64,000 nt of DNA from Filimonas lacunae. GTDB lineage: Bacteria; Bacteroidota; Bacteroidia; Chitinophagales; Chitinophagaceae. The notes beneath the pieces were generated by a model that was not told the DNA's origin, searched no databases, and saw only the letters and a program-made list of their open reading frames with translations. Shown piece after piece: positions 53,145 through 60,721 of this stretch; the first letter of the stretch is position 1, and every line of letters starts with the position of its first letter. The stretch lies in NCBI RefSeq assembly GCF_002355595.1, contig NZ_AP017422.1, forward strand, positions 7,072,823 through 7,136,822, written 5' to 3'. The position numbers and the translations under genes are program-made.

Positions 53145-54689
53145 TTAGTTTAGTTTTTCCATTCTTAAGTCAATGCGTTTGTCCTTTTTGTAATATTCCA
53201 GAATAGTTACGTAGCCTTGTTTTGCAGGCTGCACTTTCATAGAAGTGGCTTTAGTACCGAGATTAATCTGATCGGTGCTAAAGCTTTTTCCGTTATAGCG
53301 GATAGAGTGAAATACATTGCCTTTGAAATCCTTGCTTCTTTCATAGTCGTTGTAACAAACAGAGAAAGAAGATTTATCTGCATTACTCAACGTAAACTCA
53401 TAATCAAAAGCACCATCCGCTTTCATAATCAGAGCAAGTGCATGCTGGCTGTTGTAATCGGCGTATGGGGTTGGATAAGAGTTGGAATTTTTCTCGTAAA
53501 TCTTTGCATTTATAATTTTATAATCTGTGTTTAATTCCAGCATTACCAGGTCGGTAACCTTCATTTTGGTATAACCTGCATAACCTCCGCCACTTCGGCT
53601 ACCCATACTTAGTACATTTAAACCAATACCTAACGCATCTGCCACACGCTTATAACCTTCAGCTACAGCAAACACTTTACCATCAGCAGCCTGTATAATG
53701 TCGTGGAAATAGAGATAACCGATATCTTCAATTTTACCATTACTTCTCACATTAAAGTACTTGCTTAATTCACCTGTGAAAGAGTTCTGGCTTTTGTTTA
53801 CCAGCTTGCCTTCTGTGCTGTACACATATACACCAATACCCTGGCTATTGTCTTTGATAATGTTAGCATCAGGCTCGTAATAAGCGCCCATAATAATCAG
53901 GTTACCTGTTCCTTTTTGCACAGTCATGTTAACAGGTACAAATGGGTTTTCATTGCCTTTGGTACTTATCTCAAACTGCTTTTTATGGGTGTAAAGGTTA
54001 ATAGCTACAATGTTGGAAGATAATCCGGGTCTTTTTTTAATTACTTCCAGTAATAGCAGGCTGTCTGTTGATCCGAGGTAGCTTGCTACCGAAAACTTCT
54101 CTTCATCTTCTGATGTAAAGCTAAACTGCTTTCTGTTGGCTAAGTAAAATTCCAGGTGGTATGTGAAGTGACCATCTTCTTTTACCGGAAACACTGTCAC
54201 AAATCCCTGCCCTTTTAAGCCGAACATATTTTTGTTCGTGTTTTCATCGTTGTTTACCACGGCGTAAGCCAATGCCAGGCGTCTTTCTGCCTTTTTGTCT
54301 ATTTCGTTAGAAAAGCTGGCCATCATTTTACCGGTCATGTCGTAAATTTTCATGTCCAGTGTTTTGGTATCTCCGTTCTTAAATAAAAAGCCCAGCTGTT
54401 CACCGTTATAAGAGGCTTCCAGCAGCTCTACTTTTTTAGAGTCTTCAAACACCACATCTTTTACCTTGTTCAGGTTCTGATCCAGTATCTGCAGGGTGTA
54501 CTCATTGGTTTTTTTATCTACTTTATCACTTTGATAAAACAGGTAGTAACCTTTAATCTGGTCGCCATCTTTAATAGTTCCTGAGTTTCGCAGGTAAACA
54601 GATCTTACGTTGTCAATACTTAATTTGTTCTGGCACAAGCCTATGCCTGCCAGCATGCAAAAAAATGCAGCAATGATTGTTTGTTTCAT
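53145..54689 (-). CDS. Secreted protein of unknown function (DUF6770-like)
   Basis: 514 residues with a signal peptide (IIAAFFCMLAGIGLCQ) and many short beta strands with repeated charged turns, suggesting a beta-propeller-like fold. Recognisable stretches: KIYDMTGKMMASFSNEIDKKAERR, VGxYVYSTEGKLVNKSQNSF-like segments, GYAGYTKMKVTDLVMLELNTDYKIINAKIY. I recall a Bacteroidota family DUF6770 with this look but cannot verify it. It is last in a four- to six-gene minus-strand run and starts 7 bp after the M48 protease gene. Convergent with the DUF420 gene (5 bp). Confidence 0.75.
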   Translation of the reverse strand: MKQTIIAAFFCMLAGIGLCQNKLSIDNVRSVYLRNSGTIKDGDQIKGYYLFYQSDKVDKKTNEYTLQILDQNLNKVKDVVFEDSKKVELLEASYNGEQLGFLFKNGDTKTLDMKIYDMTGKMMASFSNEIDKKAERRLALAYAVVNNDENTNKNMFGLKGQGFVTVFPVKEDGHFTYHLEFYLANRKQFSFTSEDEEKFSVASYLGSTDSLLLLEVIKKRPGLSSNIVAINLYTHKKQFEISTKGNENPFVPVNMTVQKGTGNLIIMGAYYEPDANIIKDNSQGIGVYVYSTEGKLVNKSQNSFTGELSKYFNVRSNGKIEDIGYLYFHDIIQAADGKVFAVAEGYKRVADALGIGLNVLSMGSRSGGGYAGYTKMKVTDLVMLELNTDYKIINAKIYEKNSNSYPTPYADYNSQHALALIMKADGAFDYEFTLSNADKSSFSVCYNDYERSKDFKGNVFHSIRYNGKSFSTDQINLGTKATSMKVQPAKQGYVTILEYYKKDKRIDLRMEKLN

Positions 54690-54696
54690 AAATGGT

Positions 54697-56166
54697 TTAG
54701 TTGAAACTGTATTTTTTAGGAGAAAATGACTTGTTATAATAGTTCTTCCAATAGGAAAGTTCTTCGGGATTATCGTTTTGTTGTTTGCTCATAGTAAGGG
54801 CATATACAAAATCTTCATAGGATAACAAAGGTCCCTGTTTTTCGTACTGCTGTAAAAAGTGATAGTTGATAGCAGCCATATCTTCGAGATACAGGTTTTG
54901 AATAAACTGTAGCAGGTTATTATAATTGCTGCTGTAATATGGGGCAGGCTGTTGGGTATAAGAACCGAGCTTATGGGCTTTTTGTAAAGTATACATGCGG
55001 CTGAACAACTTACCTATAATGGCCACAACATAGGGGTCGTTTACATTTTTCTGCAGCATTTGCACGGCAAAGTAAAAACAGCCGGAAAGATTACTGCTGT
55101 TATAATAATGATCTACTATTTCGTATGCAAAGCTTTTTTTCAAGCGGGTAAACTCCCCGGCATTTACCAGGAAGTCTTGTCTGCCATCTGCACCAGTTGG
55201 CACTACCATGGAAGTGATGGCTTTTATACGTAACTGACAGTCGGGGTGTGTTTTTAAAGAATCTTCCAGCTTTTTATTGGTTTCCAGTGTGGCATGGCCA
55301 CCTAACAAGCCTTCTTCTTTTTCCAACCACTTAGTTTGAAAGGGGTATGCTTTAGAGGTAAATGTCTGTTGTAAGAAGGCATTAGTGTTAAATGTTTCTA
55401 CATCTATCGTATCCAGTATGCCCAGGGCAGAAACGGTGGCATAAGTATTAAAGCGGGTATTTCTTAAAAACACCACCCCCATAGAATCAGCTTCCGATTC
55501 ATGATCGCGGCTATGCCTGCTACTGTTGAAAGAGAATTTTTCTGATAAGGATTTTAGCTGTGCGTTTTGCCTGTATTCCGAACTCTGAATTTTGCGCAGT
55601 TCTTTTTGCATGTCTTTCGAGTACATGGTATTTACATACTGCTCAATACGATTGTTGCTATGATTCAGATACAGATGGGCTAACTCGTGGCATAACACAA
55701 AAGCTACTTCGGCTTCACTGTTCAATTTGGTAAACAGTCCCACGTTAAAGATAATAGTGCCATCGCCCATGCTAAAGGCATTGGGCACAGCCGAGCGAGA
55801 AAAATAAAACCGGGTGCTGATTCCTGAAAGCTGGCTGTTGGCGTTGATAATAAGGGAAGTAAGCGATTGCAGGTATTGCTGTACGGACGCATCAGTAATC
55901 ACCTCTTTATGTGAGGTCATTGATTTTACCTCCGTAAGACGATATTCATAAAGGTCGGCTATAGATTTTTTGTTACTGCCTTTCAGGGTATTCACATCCT
56001 GTTTATAGCGTTGCTCTACCTGCTTTACCAGGTTTACACCTGCAATGGAATCGTCCTTTAAAGGCACATAAGGGATATTGGTCTGGGCTTTTGTATTGCT
56101 TGTCAATAACAATAACAACAGTCCCGGAATAATATTCCGAAAGTTGGAAGGGTTAAGGGTTTGCAT
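54697..56166 (-). CDS. M48 family metalloprotease, secreted
   Basis: 489 residues. Signal peptide (NIIPGLLLLLLTSNTKAQ), then a zinc-peptidase domain with H160-E-L-A-H164 (VLCHELAHLYLNHS) and the third ligand region HESEADSMGVVFLRN, typical of M48/BepA-like periplasmic proteases. The last 200 residues are helical and without motif. It lies 5 bp after the CocE/NonD gene and 7 bp before the unknown secreted protein. Quality control of envelope proteins is inferred. Confidence 0.92.
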   Translation of the reverse strand: MQTLNPSNFRNIIPGLLLLLLTSNTKAQTNIPYVPLKDDSIAGVNLVKQVEQRYKQDVNTLKGSNKKSIADLYEYRLTEVKSMTSHKEVITDASVQQYLQSLTSLIINANSQLSGISTRFYFSRSAVPNAFSMGDGTIIFNVGLFTKLNSEAEVAFVLCHELAHLYLNHSNNRIEQYVNTMYSKDMQKELRKIQSSEYRQNAQLKSLSEKFSFNSSRHSRDHESEADSMGVVFLRNTRFNTYATVSALGILDTIDVETFNTNAFLQQTFTSKAYPFQTKWLEKEEGLLGGHATLETNKKLEDSLKTHPDCQLRIKAITSMVVPTGADGRQDFLVNAGEFTRLKKSFAYEIVDHYYNSSNLSGCFYFAVQMLQKNVNDPYVVAIIGKLFSRMYTLQKAHKLGSYTQQPAPYYSSNYNNLLQFIQNLYLEDMAAINYHFLQQYEKQGPLLSYEDFVYALTMSKQQNDNPEELSYWKNYYNKSFSPKKYSFN

Positions 56167-56171
56167 AATTG

Positions 56172-57974
56172 CTAAAGTATATCAATTTCTATATTGGATG
56201 GATATTTTTTATCGTGATACAATTTGATAGTGGCCTTCTGAAAATCTGAAGCATTGGCTTCCGGTATGTTTACAAACTTCTGGGGGTTCCTATCTACCAA
56301 TGGAAACCAGCTGCTTTGTACCTGCACCATTAATTGATGGCCTGCTTTAAAGGTATGGGCTACATCGTTCAGCTCCAGGGTAACAGGGGTTACTTTATTG
56401 GGTACAAAAGCTTCTGGTTTTACAAAGCTGTTCCTGAATTTACCACGTATCACTTCTGCCCTTACCAGTTGCTGTTTACCATCGGGCAAAACATCTATCA
56501 GTTTCACTACAAAATCGGCATCAGTACCAGTAGTGCTTGCATACAACTGTGCAGTTACATGTCCGCAAACAGTAAGATCCTGTGGCAGGACCATACCCTT
56601 GTAATGCAATACATCTTTACGCTCAGCAGCAAAGGTTTGATCGGCTGTCATATACTCGTTTATTCTGCCACTTGATTTACGGTCTATGTAAGGCACCGGG
56701 TTGGCGGGGTCGGATACATAAGCGTCGTAAGAAGTATTAGCGGCATAAGGTGTAGTATTTAACTGGTGGTCTGCACCCAAGTACCATTTTTGTGCAGTAG
56801 CAGCTTTGGGTGGCCATTGTTCAAAACCTTTCCATTCGTTGCTGCCGGTTACAAACACCGTGGCTTCCGCTTCGTTAAAACTGCCTTTACCTTTCAGGTA
56901 CCAGGTGAAGAAGTTATATTCCAATTGCTGGTACTTCTCATTCACATTGATATCAAAATCATACCCGCCAAACTTCTTCCAGTCACCGCGTGCCCACGCA
57001 CCATGTGTCCATGGGCCCATTACCAGGCGGTTGTTATTGTTGGGGCTTTGCTTTTCAATAGCCTCATAGGTTTTTAAAGCGCCAAACATATCTTCTGCAT
57101 CAAACCAGCCGCCTACCACCAGCACAGCAGGTTGTATATTATTTAAATGGGTGCGTATGTTACGGGCCTGCCAGTAGGCATCTTTGGTGCTATGCTCCAG
57201 GTATTCATTCCAGATAACACTTTTTCCGTGGAAGTATAGCTTGTCCAGGTTTTTAATGGGGCCTATGCCAAGGTAAAAGGTATAGGCATCCGGTTTTATT
57301 TTTAAAGTATCACAAACCGAAGGATAGTCCTGCCAGGTGGTATCGCCCCGTGGATAATCGAAGTAATTTAAAAAGCTAAAGTTATCCAGCAGGAAAAAAG
57401 CGCCACGGTGGTTAGCGTCATCACCTTCAAATTCATCCGTAACCGGAGCCTGTGGCGAAACCGCTTTAATAGCCGGGTGTGCACCAGGTAAAGATGCGGT
57501 AGCATAAAAGCCGGGATATGAAATTCCATAGATGCCTACTTTGCCATTGTTGTTGTTCACATTATGTAACAACCACTCTATGGTATCATAGGTGTCGCTG
57601 CTTTCATCTACCTCTTTGTTACTTTTCTTTTTGTCAATAGCAGGCGTCATTTCCTGAAACTTACCTTCACTCATGTACCGGCCGCGTACATCCTGGTACA
57701 CGTAAATGTATTTTTCCTTGCTAAACAAATTACCCGGGCCAAACCGGCGGGGTATTTTGTCGCCATAGGGTGCGCAGGAATACGGAGTGCGGTGCATGAG
57801 TATAGGATAAGGCTCTGTACCGGTTTCTTTAGGAATATAAACGGCGGTATATAGTTTCACGCCATCCCGCATGGGAATCATCTTTTCCAGTTTGGTATAC
57901 TCATCCTTGCCTTGTGCACAGGCGGTAAACAGGTGCATCATTACTGCTGCAACAATCGCTGTCATTTTTTTCAT
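56172..57974 (-). CDS. CocE/NonD family hydrolase (S15-type), lipoprotein
   Basis: 600 residues. Lipobox FTAC puts the lipid cysteine at residue 19. Alpha/beta-hydrolase domain with EKMIPMRDGVKLYTAVYIPK, VYQDVRGRYMSEG and the nucleophile S152 in GISYPGFYATASLPG; WFDAEDMFG later holds the acid. A C-terminal jelly-roll domain (VCGHVTAQLYASTTGTDADFVVKLIDVLPDG) follows. Members hydrolyse acyl esters, glutaryl-cephalosporin or X-Pro peptides; substrate unknown. It lies between the ATL and M48 genes with 5-bp gaps. Confidence 0.93.
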   Translation of the reverse strand: MKKMTAIVAAVMMHLFTACAQGKDEYTKLEKMIPMRDGVKLYTAVYIPKETGTEPYPILMHRTPYSCAPYGDKIPRRFGPGNLFSKEKYIYVYQDVRGRYMSEGKFQEMTPAIDKKKSNKEVDESSDTYDTIEWLLHNVNNNNGKVGIYGISYPGFYATASLPGAHPAIKAVSPQAPVTDEFEGDDANHRGAFFLLDNFSFLNYFDYPRGDTTWQDYPSVCDTLKIKPDAYTFYLGIGPIKNLDKLYFHGKSVIWNEYLEHSTKDAYWQARNIRTHLNNIQPAVLVVGGWFDAEDMFGALKTYEAIEKQSPNNNNRLVMGPWTHGAWARGDWKKFGGYDFDINVNEKYQQLEYNFFTWYLKGKGSFNEAEATVFVTGSNEWKGFEQWPPKAATAQKWYLGADHQLNTTPYAANTSYDAYVSDPANPVPYIDRKSSGRINEYMTADQTFAAERKDVLHYKGMVLPQDLTVCGHVTAQLYASTTGTDADFVVKLIDVLPDGKQQLVRAEVIRGKFRNSFVKPEAFVPNKVTPVTLELNDVAHTFKAGHQLMVQVQSSWFPLVDRNPQKFVNIPEANASDFQKATIKLYHDKKYPSNIEIDIL

Positions 57975-57979
57975 ACAGG

Positions 57980-58363
57980 TTATAATGTTAGTTCTGTAGT
58001 GGGATCCCAGTATCGTTCTTTAAAATTTTTAATCGTGTCATTTTCTACTATTAACCCTTCCTTTTCCAGCTTTTCCTGCATAGAGGATGGCGGTTTAAAA
58101 TGCACTTTGGCAGTTAACATACCATTCCTGTTCACCACACGGTGTGCCGGAATTTTAGGTTTAGCATATTCGGCGCTGAACAATGCCCAGCCTACCATGC
58201 GTGCACTCAGGCCTGTACCCAGGTAGCGTGCTATGGCTCCATACGAAGTAACCCGCCCTTTGGGTATTTGCCGTACAACGGCCCATACATTTTCAAAAAA
58301 GGAATATTGTTTAGGCTTCTGTTCCGGTTTTGCCGCCTTGTCTGAGTTAATAGCTTTTTTCAC
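57980..58363 (-). CDS. Alkyltransferase-like (ATL) protein, MGMT fold with Ala in place of the catalytic Cys
   Basis: 127 residues: only the MGMT C-terminal DNA-binding domain. VWAVVRQIPKGRVTSYGAIARYLG, SARMVGWAL (Arg finger and helix-turn-helix) and IPAHRVVNRNG. The methyl-acceptor motif PCHRV reads P72-A73-H74-R75-V76, so it cannot transfer alkyl groups and is an ATL. Such proteins bind O6-alkylguanine and flag it for nucleotide excision repair, where uvrB (27.9 kb) and UvrD (11.7 kb) would act. Start ATG 58363. Confidence 0.92.
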   Translation of the reverse strand: MKKAINSDKAAKPEQKPKQYSFFENVWAVVRQIPKGRVTSYGAIARYLGTGLSARMVGWALFSAEYAKPKIPAHRVVNRNGMLTAKVHFKPPSSMQEKLEKEGLIVENDTIKNFKERYWDPTTELTL

Positions 58364-58388
58364 TCTTTAAAGATAACCGATAAAGTGT

Positions 58389-58607
58389 TTATTCTGTACC
58401 GGAGTTGGTGGCGGGGTTGCTATTGCGGGCACGTTGTAACAACAGCTGGCTGCGCTTTGGCTCGGGCACCTTTTCATATTCATAGGGGCAATGTAAACAA
58501 CCGTTGCCGCAACAAACACCTCTCTTCAAATGAAAGGTGCTTGTTAACACCATCAGTCCTTCTTCATTAAAGTAGAAGTCAACATCCTCAATCAGCTTCT
58601 GACTCAT
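58389..58607 (-). CDS. Small cysteine-rich protein (DUF5522-like)
   Basis: 72 residues with a cysteine cluster GVCCGNGCLHCPY (four cysteines in ten residues) preceded by YFNEEGLMVLTSTFHLKRG. This resembles DUF5522, short proteins of unknown function, possibly a zinc or Fe-S knuckle. Its start overlaps the end of trmB by 20 bp on the same strand, which suggests translational coupling and perhaps a link to tRNA modification. The C-terminal third (QRARNSNPATNSGTE) looks disordered. Confidence 0.75.
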   Translation of the reverse strand: MSQKLIEDVDFYFNEEGLMVLTSTFHLKRGVCCGNGCLHCPYEYEKVPEPKRSQLLLQRARNSNPATNSGTE

Positions 58608-59292
58608 GAAACATGCTTTTCAGTATCTCGTCTTTTTCTTCTGCTAATACTACATTCAAACGGAATTTCAGGTAATGTATGCGATTACTCTGTGCAATAT
58701 CCAGTCCTTCGTAATGTGTTTTAATTTTCAGTTCGTCTGTATAGTTACCGTTACGATACACGTCGTTATCGTCGGCCAGCAGCTCCAATCCATACAGGTT
58801 AATTACTGCTTTGGTAAATTCGTATAAGTTGGGGCTATCTGTTTTTAAATGCACCACTCCGCCCGGTGCCAGAAACTGCTGGTACAGGCGTAAAAACTTG
58901 GGGTGGGTCAATCTTTTCTTAATACGTGACAGGCGCAGCTGCGGGTCGGGGAAGGTGATCCATATTTCTGCCACTTCTCCTGTTTCAAAATACTGATCTA
59001 CTTTATCCATCTGTGAGCGCACAAATGCTACATTTTTCAGTCCATCGTGTAATGCGGTTTTAGCGCCACGCCATATACGGTTGCCTTTTACGTCTATTCC
59101 AATAAAATTGCGCTGTGGGTACATCCGGCCCAAACCCACGGCATATTCACCTTTTCCGCAAGCCAATTCCAGCGTAAGCGGTTGATTATTATTAAAAAAC
59201 TCATGCCATTTACCCTTCATATTTTCCGGGTACTCCAGCACATTGTCAAAGGTTTTTATCTCATTAAACCTGATTAATTTCTTTTGGCCCAT
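58588..59292 (-). CDS. trmB: tRNA (guanine-N7-)-methyltransferase
   Basis: 234 residues from ATG 59292. Makes m7G46 in tRNA with S-adenosylmethionine. Motifs: LELACGKGEYAVGLGRMYPQRNFIGIDVKGNRIWRGA, ITFPDPQLRLSRIKKRLTHPKFLRLY, and GGVVHLKTDSPNLYEFT. A TTG 9 nt upstream is excluded because the promoter -7 element occupies 59299-59306. Heads a likely six-gene run. Confidence 0.95.
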   Translation of the reverse strand: MGQKKLIRFNEIKTFDNVLEYPENMKGKWHEFFNNNQPLTLELACGKGEYAVGLGRMYPQRNFIGIDVKGNRIWRGAKTALHDGLKNVAFVRSQMDKVDQYFETGEVAEIWITFPDPQLRLSRIKKRLTHPKFLRLYQQFLAPGGVVHLKTDSPNLYEFTKAVINLYGLELLADDNDVYRNGNYTDELKIKTHYEGLDIAQSNRIHYLKFRLNVVLAEEKDEILKSMFHESEAD

Positions 59293-59298
59293 AGGGGA

Positions 59299-59306
59299 CA
59301 AAGATA
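59299..59306 (-). promoter_or_regulatory. Promoter -7 element of trmB, 6 nt before the ATG
   Basis: On the minus strand TATCTTTG, an exact TAnnTTTG match. It overlaps a TTG start, so the ATG at 59292 must be used and the mRNA is nearly leaderless. Confidence 0.55.
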
Positions 59307-59405
59307 AGTCACTAAAACCTGTTCATTTTATACACAGTGGGTTACAGGGTAATATTTGCACTTTTTTTGTAACACAATGTTTGTCATGTAAATTACTTGT
59401 GCCCC

Positions 59406-60596
59406 ATGAAAAGGCTCCCTTTACGCGTAGCTATTATATACTTCCTGGCTGCCTGCACCTGGATTGTTGTTACCGATCTGGCCTTGCGAGGTGTGGATAC
59501 GGCTGGGTGGGCGTATTTTCAAACGGTAAAGGGTTTACTGTTTGCACTAATTACTGCACTTATATTTTATGTGGTGGGGGTTAGCAGTTACCGCCGCATT
59601 TTACGGCGTGAGCTGGATTACCGGCGTTTGTTTGAAGGCAGCCCGCATCCTATTGTTATTTACGATATAGAAACACTTTATATCCTCAAGGCCAATGAGG
59701 CATTCTTAAAGCGGTATGAATATGACGAAAGAGACCTGGAAAGGCTACAGGTAATGGATATTTGCACAGTAGATGAGCGGTTGCAGGCGCTGGATTTTAT
59801 CCGCAATGTGGTCAATAAACCTATTTCAGAAAGTGGTGTATGGAAACAGGTTACCCGTTCCGGCCAGGAATTCTACGCCAGCATTACTTCGCATGCTACC
59901 GATTTCCGAAACCGGAGGGCACGTATGATAGTAATTACCGATGTGGACGAGCAACTAAAGGCCAGAAATGCCATACGTTCTACCGAAAAAAAGCTAAAGT
60001 CGTTGATAGACAGCACTTCGGATATCATTTTTATGGTAGACATTGATATGAACCTGGTTACCATTAATGCCGCTTTTGAAGCATTATATAATAATTCTTT
60101 CCCGGGTGCACACCGGTTATATACTCCTATTTCATTGTACGAACTTCCTATTAAAATGTTTGGTGAAGAATGGCTGAAGAACATCAAAATGGCTATGAAA
60201 GGAGAAAGCGTGCGCAAAGAAGATAAGTACGAAATTCCTTCTACCGGCGAAGAAATTTGCCTGGACATATCACTCAACCCCATTTATGATGTACACGACC
60301 AGGTAATTGGGGTGGGATGTATTTCGCGGAATATAAGCGACCGTAAAAAAACGGAAGATCTGATGTCGCGCCAGCTTACCCAGCTACGTGAAATTGCCTG
60401 GATACAATCACACGAATTACGCCAGCCTTTAACCAATATTATGGGCCTGGCTTCCATTATTGAATCGGAAGTGGAAAGCGAAAAAGATGTGAATGACGAG
60501 GAAGTGAAAAAGCATGTATTGCTGATGCAACGGGCCTGCGATCAGCTGGACCAGGTAGTAAAAGGCATTGTAAAAAAGACAGCTGGCATTAGCTAA
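59406..60596 (+). CDS. PAS-domain membrane sensor with histidine-kinase dimerisation helices but no ATPase domain
   Basis: 396 residues from ATG 59406 (TTG 59397 ignored). Two membrane helices (about 8-26 and 40-60), then two PAS domains (about 75-190 FEGSPHPIVIYDIETLYILKANEAF; about 200-315 DSTSDIIFMVDIDMNLVTINAAF with the ISRNIS end), then a HisKA-like helix pair with the phosphoacceptor H336 in WIQSHELRQPLTNIMGLASII. The gene ends about 60 residues later, with no HATPase_c motifs (N, G1, G2 boxes). No second frame continues it. It might be phosphorylated in trans or act as a dimerising adaptor. Confidence 0.9.
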   Translation: MKRLPLRVAIIYFLAACTWIVVTDLALRGVDTAGWAYFQTVKGLLFALITALIFYVVGVSSYRRILRRELDYRRLFEGSPHPIVIYDIETLYILKANEAFLKRYEYDERDLERLQVMDICTVDERLQALDFIRNVVNKPISESGVWKQVTRSGQEFYASITSHATDFRNRRARMIVITDVDEQLKARNAIRSTEKKLKSLIDSTSDIIFMVDIDMNLVTINAAFEALYNNSFPGAHRLYTPISLYELPIKMFGEEWLKNIKMAMKGESVRKEDKYEIPSTGEEICLDISLNPIYDVHDQVIGVGCISRNISDRKKTEDLMSRQLTQLREIAWIQSHELRQPLTNIMGLASIIESEVESEKDVNDEEVKKHVLLMQRACDQLDQVVKGIVKKTAGIS

Positions 60597-60721
60597 CCGC
60601 CCCGCACCTAAAAAATAACATTGCTTTTGAGAGAAATGTAACAAATGTCACCAAACGGATACCTCTTATACAGGAACTTTGGAAAAGATAATCACTAGAA
60701 GAATCCGTTAAATACCCGAAC

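Noticed and set aside
60654-60709. AACGGAT / ATCCGTT 7-bp inverted repeat before the persulfide dioxygenase gene
   Set aside because: Arms are short and 42 nt apart; such a match is expected by chance in a window of this size.
60597-60721. Possible frameshifted HATPase domain after the PAS-DHp gene
   Set aside because: The gap is 125 bp, too short for a kinase domain, and no G-box motifs appear in any frame.
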